Both the position numbers and the translations under genes were made by a program. Under the pieces are notes generated by a model that was not told the origin of the DNA, made no database searches, and worked only from the letters and a program-made list of their open reading frames with translations. Shown here piece after piece: positions 35,181 through 42,772 of a stretch of DNA of 64,000 nucleotides. The stretch is from Actinocorallia sp. API 0066 (GTDB taxonomy: Bacteria > Actinomycetota > Actinomycetes > Streptosporangiales > Streptosporangiaceae), in NCBI RefSeq assembly GCF_020991275.1, contig NZ_JAJLQY010000015.1, positions 1 to 64,000 on the forward strand. Reading direction: 5' to 3'. Within the stretch, counting starts at the first letter, position 1, and every line of letters begins with the position of its first letter.

Positions 35181-35816
35181 TCAAACGACGCCGTACAGCC
35201 GGTCGCCCGCGTCGCCCAGGCCGGGGATGATGTACCCGTTCTCGTTGAGCCGCTCGTCCACCGCCGCGGTGACGATCCGGATGGGCGTCTCCGCCGGGAA
35301 CGCCTGCTCGACCACGGCCAGGCCCTCCGGCGCGGCGAGCAGGGTGATCGCGGTGACGTCGCGGGCGCCTCGGTCGAACAGCAGTTGGATCGCCGCCACA
35401 AGGGTGCCGCCGGTGGCGAGCATCGGGTCGAGCACGTAGCACTGGCGTCCGGAGAGGTCGTCGGGGAGGCGGGTCGCGTAGGTCTGGGCCTTCAGGGAGT
35501 CCTCGTCCCTGACCATGCCGAGGAAACCCACCTCGGCCGTCGGGATCAACCGGGTCATCCCGTCGAGCATGCCGAGCCCGGCCCGCAGGATCGGCACGAC
35601 GAGCGGCGCCGGACGCGTCAGCCGGACGCCCCGGGCCGCGCGCAGCGGCGTGTCCACCGTCACCTCCGACACGCGCACGTCACGGGTCGCCTCGTAGGCC
35701 AGCAGAGTGACGAGTTCGTCGGCGAGCCGCCTGAACGTGGGCGAATCGGTGTTCACATCGCGCAGCGCGGTCAGTTTGTGTGCCACCAGGGGGTGGTCGA
35801 CGGCGAGGATCTCCAT
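35181..35816 (-). CDS. upp: Uracil phosphoribosyltransferase
   Basis: A 211-residue UPRT that converts uracil and PRPP to UMP in pyrimidine salvage. It shows [15 protein letters not shown] at the N-terminus, [14 protein letters not shown], the PRPP loop [11 protein letters not shown] and the uracil-binding [16 protein letters not shown] near the C-terminus. Length is standard. Its ATG (35816) lies back-to-back with a possible divergent start at 35815. Confidence 0.96.
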   Translation of the reverse strand: MEILAVDHPLVAHKLTALRDVNTDSPTFRRLADELVTLLAYEATRDVRVSEVTVDTPLRAARGVRLTRPAPLVVPILRAGLGMLDGMTRLIPTAEVGFLGMVRDEDSLKAQTYATRLPDDLSGRQCYVLDPMLATGGTLVAAIQLLFDRGARDVTAITLLAAPEGLAVVEQAFPAETPIRIVTAAVDERLNENGYIIPGLGDAGDRLYGVV

Positions 35817-35868
35817 GAGCGATCAACCTAACAGGGATGACCGTGGCCGCTTCGGGAAGGAACTTCCC

Positions 35869-36042
35869 ATGGAAGACACCGACTTGACTCCCGAGGAGAT
35901 CAGAGACCGGCTGCGCCGCCGGGCGGCCTTCCTCCGCGACCTCGCCGAGGCCCGTGAACTCCGCCGCCGGGTGGCCCCCCGCCGCTCCAAACGCGCCCGC
36001 ATCCACGCCACCCTCCGCAGGAGGACGTATCGGGCCGAGTAG
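35869..36042 (+). CDS. Small Arg-rich protein, unknown function
   Basis: 57 residues, helical and basic (LTPEEIRDRLRRRAAFLRDL, then RRRVAPRRSKRARIHATLRR). ATG at 35869 follows GGAAGG by 8 nt. The frame is open further up to an ATG at 35815 (74 residues), which would overlap the upp start codon on the other strand. A nucleic-acid-binding role is only suggested by charge. Confidence 0.5.
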   Translation: MEDTDLTPEEIRDRLRRRAAFLRDLAEARELRRRVAPRRSKRARIHATLRRRTYRAE

Positions 36043-36132
36043 TGTTCTCGCTGTAAATAACGCGCTCACGCCGCACCGCGGCCCGGCATCTGGGAACATT
36101 CCGGTGGCACAGCATTCCGCGGCGGGTGAGGT

Positions 36133-36621
36133 ATGACGGACAGCGACTCGACAGATTTCGCCGTCGTCGTCTTCCGCGAGGAGTCCAGGTGGGAGACAGA
36201 GCTTCTCCCGGTGGCACTCGTGGCGGACCTCGACGGATTCATCCACGCGCTCCGGCAGATCCCGGGCCTGGGCGGGACGATCGGCCTCGCGGCCGTCGGC
36301 GACGATTTTTTTGTCGCCGTGCGCGTCCTGGGTGAGGAGGTCCTCGTCTTCCTGTCCGACGTCACCGCCTCGCTCGACTGGCCGCTGGCCCAGCAGGTGC
36401 TGGAGTACCTCGACATAGACCTGCCCGAGGAGGACGAGGACCTCGACCAGGTCCTCCCCGTCGGAGACATGTCGATCTTCGCCGATCTCGGCCTCGACGA
36501 GATGGAGCTCGGCGCGATCTCCGGCGACCTCGACGCCTACCCCGACGAGATGCTTCTCGCGATCGGCGAGAAACTCGGATTCGCGATTCCGCTGGAGCGG
36601 GCCCTCGACAGCCTGGTGTGA
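36133..36621 (+). CDS. TadA-associated protein (first copy)
   Basis: 162 acidic residues (FAVVVFREESRWETELLPVA, LGEEVLVFLSDVTASLDWPL, and a strongly acidic LPEEDEDLDQVLP). Actinobacteria carry this family immediately upstream of tadA, where it is named tRNA adenosine deaminase-associated protein. The role is unproven. A paralogue follows with a 20-bp gap and then tadA, so the three are likely one operon. Confidence 0.8.
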   Translation: MTDSDSTDFAVVVFREESRWETELLPVALVADLDGFIHALRQIPGLGGTIGLAAVGDDFFVAVRVLGEEVLVFLSDVTASLDWPLAQQVLEYLDIDLPEEDEDLDQVLPVGDMSIFADLGLDEMELGAISGDLDAYPDEMLLAIGEKLGFAIPLERALDSLV

Positions 36622-36641
36622 CGACGGGTCACAATAGGTCT

Positions 36642-37112
36642 GTGCCCTACTTCGCCGCCGTGTTCGCGCAGACCGACTCCGGGTGGATCGCCGCCGAGGC
36701 CGATCTGGGCCAGGCCGAGCAGCCCGAGGACGTGACCGACCTCATGCGGGAGGCCGCCGTTGAGGCGGCCGCCGACACGCCCGGCGAGATCGTCGTGCTC
36801 CTCGTTGAGGAGAACGACACGTGGTTCGGCGTCGTCCGGGTGGACGGTGAGGACGATCCACGGATCTTCCTGTCCGACGCCGCGGCCGCGCAGGCCAGCG
36901 GGCTCGGCGGGCTGATCGCCGAACTCGTCGCCGACGGCCTCGAACCGAAGGCCGACGGTGATCCCGCGGGCGACCCGGCGGTGCTGACGGACCTCGGTAC
37001 CGACGCGGACCGCCTTCTCGGTCTTGCCGAACGCGCCGTCCCCACCGACGCCCTCGCCGATCTGGCCGAACACGCGGGCTTCGCCGAAGAACTAGACGCC
37101 CTCCGTGCCTGA
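36642..37112 (+). CDS. TadA-associated protein (second copy)
   Basis: 156 residues, paralogous to the preceding gene in layout: VPYFAAVFAQTDSGWIAAEA, a central WFGVVRVDGEDDPRIFLSDA strand pair and an acidic C-terminus. GTG at 36642 gives the family's usual start; a GTG at 36618 overlapping the previous stop as GTGA is the alternative. It overlaps tadA by 8 bp. Confidence 0.8.
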   Translation: MPYFAAVFAQTDSGWIAAEADLGQAEQPEDVTDLMREAAVEAAADTPGEIVVLLVEENDTWFGVVRVDGEDDPRIFLSDAAAAQASGLGGLIAELVADGLEPKADGDPAGDPAVLTDLGTDADRLLGLAERAVPTDALADLAEHAGFAEELDALRA

Positions 37113-37596
37113 CCCCCACCTCCCCGAATCTTCCGAGGCGGTGCTGGAGCGGTGCGCGGGGTGGATGCGGGAGGCGCTGGCCGAGGCGCGGGCGGCGGGG
37201 GAGGACGTGCCGGTCGGGGCCGTCGTCGTCGGGCCCGACGGGCAGATCCTGGCGCGCGCCCACAACGAACGTGAACTGACCGGCGACCCTACGGCCCACG
37301 CGGAGGTACTCGCCCTACGCCGGGCCGCCGCCGTGCTCGGCGAGTGGCGCCTGACAGGCTGCACCCTGGTCGTCACCCTGGAACCCTGCACGATGTGCGC
37401 GGGCGCCGCCGTCCTGGCCCGCGTGGACCGGATCGTCTACGGCGCCGTCGACCTCAAGGCAGGCGCCGTTGGCTCCCTCTGGGACGTCGTCCGAGACCGC
37501 CGCCTCAACCACTCTCCCGAGGTCGTCACCGGCGTCCTGGCCACCGAGTCCGCCGCCCTCATAACCCAGTTCTTCACACACCACAGATTCCGGTAG
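37105..37596 (+). CDS. tadA: tRNA-specific adenosine deaminase
   Basis: A 163-residue zinc deaminase that converts the wobble adenosine of tRNA-Arg(ACG) to inosine. Zinc motifs are TAHAEVLAL (His and catalytic Glu) and EPCTMCAGA (two Cys). The N-terminal helix MREALAEARAAGEDVPVGAVVV is typical. GTG start at 37105 inside the end of the upstream gene. tRNA-Ser follows 10 bp after its stop. Confidence 0.93.
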   Translation: MPDPHLPESSEAVLERCAGWMREALAEARAAGEDVPVGAVVVGPDGQILARAHNERELTGDPTAHAEVLALRRAAAVLGEWRLTGCTLVVTLEPCTMCAGAAVLARVDRIVYGAVDLKAGAVGSLWDVVRDRRLNHSPEVVTGVLATESAALITQFFTHHRFR

Positions 37597-37606
37597 GCTC
37601 TCCCAC

Positions 37607-37696
37607 GGTGGTGTCGCCTAGTGGCCGAGGGCGCGCGCCTCGAAAGCGCGTGATGGGGCAACTCATCCGAGGGTTCAAATCCCTCCACCACCGCCA
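37607..37696 (+). tRNA. tRNA-Ser (anticodon CGA)
   Basis: Acceptor arms GGTGGTG (37607-37613) and CACCACC (37686-37692) pair fully, with discriminator G and an encoded CCA (37694-37696). The anticodon loop CTCGAAA places CGA at 37641-37643, reading UCG. A long variable arm (GATGGGGCAACTCATC) is the class II feature of serine tRNAs, and the T arm is GAGGG-TTCAAAT-CCCTC. Confidence 0.96.
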
Positions 37697-37699
37697 CCA

Positions 37700-37744
37700 A
37701 AAACGGCCCTTGACCTGCAAAAACACACGGTCAAGGGCCGTTTT
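37700..37744 (+). terminator. Terminator after tRNA-Ser
   Basis: AAAACGGCCCTTGACC (37700-37715) pairs with its exact complement (37729-37744) across a 13-nt loop, ending in TTTT. It directly follows the tRNA. Confidence 0.9.
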
Positions 37745-37924
37745 CGTTCTTCTGGCGACATCCTCTACGAGGTCGCGTGGATCGAGGGTGGGGTGGTAGT
37801 CAGCGGCGCAGTAACAGGTCGCCCATGGCCGCTTCGCTGGCCGCACCAGGTCAGCTTGGTTTGGCTGGGAGGTACTCGGCGGAAGGGTCGTGCTGCGCGG
37901 TTCTGCGTCGCCGAAGGAGTGAAG

Positions 37925-38203
37925 ATGGACCTGCCTCTCGAGTTCATAGGGACCGACCCCGGCAGTGAAGAGGGCCAGTCGCCGACCGTGTTCATCGACC
38001 GCCCCAAGCGCGAGATCGTGATTCAGTCCTGGATCGCCGACGCCGAGACCGTGGAGGCAGTCGAGGCGCTGTTCCGACCTGTGCCGGGCCATGAGACGGT
38101 CATCCGCGTTCCGGACCGAATGATCCCCGCCCTCCGTCGGGCGCTGGACGAACTGGAAGGGCTCGATGGAGTTGGAGAAGCTTCCTCCGCTGCTGGAGCG
38201 TGA
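37925..38203 (+). CDS. Hypothetical protein in DUF6879/XRE unit
   Basis: 92 residues with a beta-strand start (LEFIGTDPGSEEGQSPTVFI) and helical end (MIPALRRALDELEGLDG). GAAGGAG precedes the ATG at 37925. The last 38 bp overlap the next gene, so the two are co-translated. This small protein commonly partners DUF6879 and XRE-DUF5753 genes in actinomycetes; function unknown. Confidence 0.7.
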   Translation: MDLPLEFIGTDPGSEEGQSPTVFIDRPKREIVIQSWIADAETVEAVEALFRPVPGHETVIRVPDRMIPALRRALDELEGLDGVGEASSAAGA

Positions 38204-38702
38204 CGGCTGGACCGAACTGTTCGGCTCGGCGACCACAAGCCTTGACCATCTGGAACTCCGCGACACCTACCGCGTGGACACCGAGAGTCCTGCTTACCTC
38301 CACTGGCTTGAGAACCGGGACAAGCCTCGCCCCCCTCGCCAGAGCTACTGGCAGGGTCTGGTCTCCGAGACCGTGAAGCGCGGGGTGGCCGTCCGGCGGC
38401 TCCGGGTCGTGTCGATGCCCCCGACCGACTACATCCGGTTCGAGCACGCCGGCACCTGGCAGACCGTCGAAGCCGGGGAGGACGTGCGTTGGCTGGCACG
38501 AGAGTCCGCCGCTCACCTGCTCGTCCCCTCCAATGACTTCTGGCTGATCGACCGTGAGCGGATCATGTTCAACCTCTTCGACGGTGACGGACGTCCGAAC
38601 GGCAGGTTCTTGACCGAGGACATCGACCTGGCCAAGGCCGTCGGGGGCGCCTTCGACTCGCTGTGGGGGCTGGCCACGCCCCACGAGGACTTCGCGATCT
38701 GA
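38166..38702 (+). CDS. DUF6879-family protein
   Basis: 178 residues. SLDHLELRDTYRVDTESPAY, VKRGVAVRRLRVVSMPPTDY, IRFEHAGTWQTVEAGEDVRW and NDFWLIDRERIMFNLF match the DUF6879 pattern. The family sits beside XRE-DUF5753 regulators and DUF397-type small proteins and is probably part of the same regulatory set. It overlaps the preceding gene and is 22 bp from the XRE gene. Confidence 0.75.
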   Translation: MELEKLPPLLERDGWTELFGSATTSLDHLELRDTYRVDTESPAYLHWLENRDKPRPPRQSYWQGLVSETVKRGVAVRRLRVVSMPPTDYIRFEHAGTWQTVEAGEDVRWLARESAAHLLVPSNDFWLIDRERIMFNLFDGDGRPNGRFLTEDIDLAKAVGGAFDSLWGLATPHEDFAI

Positions 38703-38724
38703 GCTGCGCCTGACCCCGTCCGCC

Positions 38725-39612
38725 ATGTCGCCCAAGACGCCTGGTCGGCTCTACCCGCCGCGGCCGCCAGCGGATTCTCCGGTACAACAGGCCCGCAAGG
38801 CACTCGCTGACGATCTTCGCGAGATCGTTAAACGATCCGGTATGTCAGGGGCCGAGCTGGCCCGCCGGGCCGGGTGGTGCCTTTCCAAACCATCGAAGAT
38901 CCTCACGCTCGTGACCTCGCCGAGCGTGGACGACATCCGCGCCTGGTGCGAGATCTGTGGGAGCCCGGACCGGGCCGACGACCTCATCGAGAAGATGCTG
39001 AACGTCTCCTCGGCATACGTCGAGTGGCGGCGGCGAGAGAGAGCGGGACTGCGCAGCGTTCAGGAGTCCTACGTCCCTCTCTGGGAGCGCACCAACCGGT
39101 TCCGGATCTACGAGACCGGCGTCGTCCCCGGCGTCCTTCAGACCGAGGGCTACATGACGGCCGTACTGCGGACGGTCATCGCCTTCAAGAAGCTTCGGAA
39201 CGACCTCCCCGAGGCTGTCGCGGCGCGCCGGGAGCGGCAGCGCGTGATGCGTTCGGGTGCCCGCGCCTTCGTCGTGGTTATCGAGGAGGCCGCTCTCCGC
39301 GTCAGCTTCGGCGGCCCAGCCGTCATGCGCGAACAGCTCGCCTACCTGGCTGCCGCCACAAAGTGGCCCAACGTCGTGCTCGGCGTCATCCCCTTCACCG
39401 CCGACCGCACGAGCCGTCTGTGGGTGCCCAAGTCGTTCTGGATCTACGACAGCGAACGGGTGATCACCGAACTCCTCACCGCCGAGGTGACCATCACCCA
39501 GCGGTCCGAGGTCGAGATCTACGAGAGCGCCTTCGACACGCTCGCGGATCTCGCGGTCTATGGTGCCGGGGCTCGCGCACTCATTCAGGCGGCGACCGAG
39601 CGGTACCCGTAA
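38725..39612 (+). CDS. XRE-family regulator with DUF5753 domain
   Basis: 295 residues. An N-terminal helix-turn-helix (LREIVKRSGMSGAELARRAG, about 34-53) is followed by the DUF5753 sensor domain (RFRIYETGVVPGVLQTEGYM, VMREQLAYLAAATKWPNVVL, GVIPFTADRTSRLWV). This is the WhiJ-type class, which works with small DUF397/BldB-like partners to control development or secondary metabolism in streptomycetes. It lies 142 bp upstream of the radical SAM gene and could control it. Confidence 0.85.
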   Translation: MSPKTPGRLYPPRPPADSPVQQARKALADDLREIVKRSGMSGAELARRAGWCLSKPSKILTLVTSPSVDDIRAWCEICGSPDRADDLIEKMLNVSSAYVEWRRRERAGLRSVQESYVPLWERTNRFRIYETGVVPGVLQTEGYMTAVLRTVIAFKKLRNDLPEAVAARRERQRVMRSGARAFVVVIEEAALRVSFGGPAVMREQLAYLAAATKWPNVVLGVIPFTADRTSRLWVPKSFWIYDSERVITELLTAEVTITQRSEVEIYESAFDTLADLAVYGAGARALIQAATERYP

Positions 39613-39754
39613 GCAGAAAGTGCTGCAAGGTTCTGCACGATTGTGGTCCGGCCGGGTAGCCCGCCGTCACTGTCGAGTCAGGTGACGCACACGGCGGGTC
39701 TGGTGCGGCGGTAAGTCGGCGCACCACCTGGGGCTACCAGTGGAGGACACCCCC

Positions 39755-40870
39755 ATGCATGAGTTCATCGTCAGCCCCTACATGGGGCGCTACGTCATGG
39801 TGAAGCCGGGCGGCAAGGCCGGTGGAACCATGCCCGCCTACAACTACCGGGAGCTCGCGGCGGCGGCACCCGACGATCCGGCCCCCGAGTGGCTGGCCGC
39901 CGCGGCGCGCCGGGCGTGGGGCGTCGAGCTGGAGGGCAAGCCGCTCTCGCCTCACGTCCTGGTGCGCGAGGACCCCGGCCTGGGGTATGGGCGCGCGTCG
40001 TGGGAGCTCAACCTGGGTTGCAACTACGACTGCCCGCACTGCTACCTCGGTGTGAAGAAGTTCGAGGGCCTGGAGATGGAGGACCGCGTCAAGCTCCTCC
40101 GCACCCTGCGGGACGCCGGGGTGCTCTGGCTCCAGATGACCGGCGGCGAACCCATGGTGGACCGCTGGTTCATCGAGAGCTACCAGACCGCCTACGACCT
40201 CGGCATGATGATCACCCTGCTCACCAACGGCTCGCGCCTGTTCCTGCCGGGCGTGCTCGACCTCCTGACGAAGCGCCGCCCCGACCGGATCACCGTGTCC
40301 GTCTACGGCGCGACGCAGGAGAGCTACGACAAGACGACCAGCCGCACGGGGGCGTACCGGCTGTTCATGAAGGGCATCACCGCCGCGCACGAGGCCGGAC
40401 TGCCGCTCGCCCTGTCGATGATCGTGACCCAGGACAACGCCCACGAGGTGGGCCTGATGCGCGAGCTGGCCGAGCGGATCGGCGCGCCGATGGACGAGTA
40501 CACCAACATGGTGCCCACGATCTACGGCGGGGACGAGACGCTGCCGACCCAGTCAGCCGCCCACCTGCGCAAGCGGCAGGTCTTCACCGGGTGCAACGCC
40601 GGACACACGTTCTTCCACGTCAACCCGTTCGGCAAGGCGTCGATCTGCAAGGTGGGGCGCGACCCGAGCATCGACCTGATCGCCGAAGGCGTCGAGGGGC
40701 TGTCCGGCCTCGGCGCGATCGCTGACTCCCTGTTGCTGCGGCAGGGCGGCTGTACCGGCTGCCAGCTCCAGGGAACGTGCGGCACCTGTATGCCGCTCGT
40801 GCAGCTCTACCGCAAGGCCAAGGCACCGCTGGCGACGTACTGCCAGCACCGAGAGAAGGAGCCAGCATGA
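39755..40870 (+). CDS. Radical SAM peptide maturase with SPASM-like cysteines
   Basis: 371 residues. The 4Fe-4S/SAM motif is C89-x3-C93-x2-C96 (LGCNYDCPHCYLG), followed by TGGEPMVD (SAM-binding GGE) and ITVSVYGATQESYDKTT. The C-terminal region carries seven more cysteines (TGCNAGHTFFHVNPFGKASICKVG in part, GGCTGCQLQGTCGTCMP, YCQHRE), a SPASM-like auxiliary cluster domain of peptide maturases. An N-terminal ~80 residues could be a leader-binding region. GGAGG precedes the ATG at 39755. The stop overlaps the start of a 51-residue ORF as ATGA, the usual layout of a RiPP enzyme and its precursor. Confidence 0.85.
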   Translation: MHEFIVSPYMGRYVMVKPGGKAGGTMPAYNYRELAAAAPDDPAPEWLAAAARRAWGVELEGKPLSPHVLVREDPGLGYGRASWELNLGCNYDCPHCYLGVKKFEGLEMEDRVKLLRTLRDAGVLWLQMTGGEPMVDRWFIESYQTAYDLGMMITLLTNGSRLFLPGVLDLLTKRRPDRITVSVYGATQESYDKTTSRTGAYRLFMKGITAAHEAGLPLALSMIVTQDNAHEVGLMRELAERIGAPMDEYTNMVPTIYGGDETLPTQSAAHLRKRQVFTGCNAGHTFFHVNPFGKASICKVGRDPSIDLIAEGVEGLSGLGAIADSLLLRQGGCTGCQLQGTCGTCMPLVQLYRKAKAPLATYCQHREKEPA

Positions 40871-41022
40871 CCGCTGCCCTCGCCCTCCCGACCGTACCGG
40901 AGGCGGCCCCGACCGTCGCGGTCACGATAGAGGCCCCCGGCGTCACCCTGATCGAGAACGTCGACGCCCTGTCCGACGGCAACAGGTGCTCCTGCGCGGC
41001 GGGAGACGACAACCCCTTCTAG
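40867..41022 (+). CDS. Candidate RiPP precursor peptide
   Basis: 51 residues, start coupled by ATGA to the radical SAM gene. The leader is Ala/Val/Pro-rich and neutral (LPTVPEAAPTVAVTIEAPGV), then LIENVDALSDG, and a Cys-containing core NRCSCAAGDDNPF at the C-terminus. Two Cys in a C-x-C, with Asn, Asp and a terminal Phe, offer sites for thioether or other carbon crosslinks made by radical SAM/SPASM enzymes. The class is not recognised. A very strong terminator follows 43 bp downstream. Confidence 0.7.
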   Translation: MTAALALPTVPEAAPTVAVTIEAPGVTLIENVDALSDGNRCSCAAGDDNPF

Positions 41023-41065
41023 CCCTCGACCGCTTCCCCAGCAGAGCCTGCTTCCGCAGGAGGGG

Positions 41066-41101
41066 AAGGACCCCGGACCGCTTCGGCGGTCCGGGGTCCT
41101 T
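41066..41101 (+). terminator. Terminator after the precursor gene
   Basis: AAGGACCCCGGACCGC (41066-41081) pairs perfectly with its complement (41086-41101) around a TTCG tetraloop, then CACGTTT. It isolates the radical SAM/precursor pair from the GNAT gene. Confidence 0.9.
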
Positions 41102-41131
41102 CACGTTTGGGGGCTCGGTAGCCTTTGGGGC

Positions 41132-41983
41132 ATGCGGTTTCGCTGGGACTGGCTTCAGCCTGTGATGCGTGCGCCGTACGTGCCGACTCTCGGGCCGGTG
41201 TTGCCTGAGGCCGTCGGTGTTGGCCTCTTCGCAGCTGTGCTCGGCGTCGCACGCACCGGCCGGTTTCTCCCGTTTGACAAAGACCGGCGTTGGATGACGA
41301 CCAAGGACGAACGAGTCCTTGTCGGCGATGTCGTTCACACGGCTGCGGAGACGATCGTTCCCGTGCTGAGCGTGCGCGGTGGTGGTCTGGTGAAGGTCTA
41401 CTACTACGGTGCCGCCGGGCCGGACCTTTCCGTGCTCGCGCGTCTCGGTGAGCGGCTGGCGAAGTCCCACGGCGCGGGGGGCGGCAACCGGGTGATCTGG
41501 TTCTCCGACCGGCCGGAAGGCGCGCGCGGCAGGGTGATGGTCAAGCGCTTCTCCTCCGGCGATAAGCAGCCTGTGCGGAACGTCCAGGCCCTCACCGGGT
41601 GCCCGGCCGCCGACACCTTTGGTGCGTTCGCCGACGAGATCGGCCCTGAAGGTTTCCCGTTCCTTTACCAGCGGATGAAGGATGGGCGCCAGGACGGCCC
41701 GACGCTCGTCACGGTCGCCGACGACCGGATCGTCGGGGCGGTCGGGCCGCTCTCGACCGTCGTAGGGCCGGGTGGCCGCGTGATCCAGCAGCCCGCCTAC
41801 TTCGCCGTCCATCCCGGCTACCGGGGTCGGGGGTACGGCCGGGACCTGTGGCGGGCGTCGATGGCCTGGGGGCGCGCTCGCGGCGCCGAGGCCAAGGTGC
41901 TCCAGGCGTCATGCGGCAGCGCCGCCGAAGCGCTGTACCTCTCCGAGGGCCTGGAGACACACGGGTACGTCTGCCAGGCGTAG
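41132..41983 (+). CDS. GNAT-family acetyltransferase
   Basis: 283 residues. The C-terminal half has the acetyl-CoA binding signature (YFAVHPGYRGRGYGRDLWRA, about 225-244: Q/R-x-x-G-x-G/A). The N-terminal half (FLPFDKDRRWMTTKDERVLV, VIWFSDRPEGARGRVMVKRF) is less familiar and may form a second GNAT-like lobe. It lies just after the terminator of the precursor gene, so a role in that pathway is possible but not required. Substrate unknown. Confidence 0.75.
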   Translation: MRFRWDWLQPVMRAPYVPTLGPVLPEAVGVGLFAAVLGVARTGRFLPFDKDRRWMTTKDERVLVGDVVHTAAETIVPVLSVRGGGLVKVYYYGAAGPDLSVLARLGERLAKSHGAGGGNRVIWFSDRPEGARGRVMVKRFSSGDKQPVRNVQALTGCPAADTFGAFADEIGPEGFPFLYQRMKDGRQDGPTLVTVADDRIVGAVGPLSTVVGPGGRVIQQPAYFAVHPGYRGRGYGRDLWRASMAWGRARGAEAKVLQASCGSAAEALYLSEGLETHGYVCQA

Positions 41984-42147
41984 CGCTCAAGCATGGCGAG
42001 GACTACCGGTTGGGCGCTACGTGTTGGCGCAATGCCTGGTTGATCACGTCTGTGGTGGTTTGGCTGTTTGGAGGCCCGGTAGGTGTGGGTGGGGCGCGCG
42101 GGCCGCTGGCGTTCGGCCGGTGTGGTCGGCGCGCCCGGCCGCGCCCT

Positions 42148-42576
42148 TCAACCGGGGCTGTCGGTGATGCGGATCACCGTCCGGTCGCCTGGGTACGCCT
42201 CGTCCTCCTTCTGGCCCGCCCGGCGGAGGACGAGCATGGAGACGCTGGGGGGGAGGTCGTAGTAGCGGCGTTCGGTGGCGGTGGGGGGCCTGGTTGAGAC
42301 GGTGTCGCCGGGGGCGGCGGGGATGGCGGCCTGTGGGGGCCGTGGTCTGCGGAAGGCGCCTACGCCTGCTTCGACGACGACGAGGCCGTCGCGTTCGAGT
42401 TCGGCGAGCGCGTTGCGGACGACGCCGCGGCCGACGTTGAACTCGGCCATCAGCCGCGAGATCGACGGCAGCAGTTCGCCGTCCATCAGCGCGTCGATCC
42501 GTTCTCGTAGGACGTCCGCGAGTTGGAGGTAGGGCGGTACCCGTGACGTGCGGTTGATGCGTTCCGGCGACGACAT
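42148..42576 (-). CDS. Short GntR-family regulator
   Basis: 142 residues. The GntR winged helix is complete (PPYLQLADVLRERIDALMDG, LMAEFNVGRGVVRNALAELE, RDGLVVVEAGVGAF). The C-terminal ~60 residues are too short for a full UTRA or FCD ligand domain and end in beta-like LPPSVSMLVLRRAGQ, as in small YtrA-like or truncated members. ATG at 42576 is preferred over a GTG three codons earlier. A repeat element lies behind its start. Confidence 0.75.
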   Translation of the reverse strand: MSSPERINRTSRVPPYLQLADVLRERIDALMDGELLPSISRLMAEFNVGRGVVRNALAELERDGLVVVEAGVGAFRRPRPPQAAIPAAPGDTVSTRPPTATERRYYDLPPSVSMLVLRRAGQKEDEAYPGDRTVIRITDSPG

Positions 42577-42630
42577 GCCGAGCACGCTGCCACAGGGCCC
42601 CGGCTCCGCGAGGAGGTCCGATCGGGGTCG

Positions 42631-42737
42631 AGCGTGCTAGGCGTTCGAGTCCAGTTCGAATAAGCTGGCATCGGCGCCATTCTGGCCTGGACGGGCGTAT
42701 GCGGCGGCCCCTGGCAGTCGTCGCTGCCGGGGGCCGC
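42631..42737. repeat. Intergenic repeat element, copy C (diverged)
   Basis: Contains GCTAGGCGTTCGAGTCCAG and the shared core GTTCGA-N5-GTTCGAATA (from 42651), then AAGCTGG and CTGGCCTGG, and ends in a hairpin GCGGCCCCTGGCAG / CTGCCGGGGGCCGC (42704-42717 / 42724-42737). The same order of blocks occurs in copies A (50907) and B (53060). Identity to them is about three quarters by eye. Confidence 0.65.
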
Positions 42738-42772
42738 TGGTGTGGGTTGGAGGTCGTGCCGGGCAGGCTGCT

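Noticed and set aside
37745-37924. Attachment-site direct repeat after tRNA-Ser
   Set aside because: No second copy of the tRNA 3' end was seen in the window and no integrase gene is present.
42645-42675. T-loop-like GTTCGAGTCC as part of a tRNA
   Set aside because: No acceptor or anticodon arms can be built; it is part of the repeated GTTCGA element.
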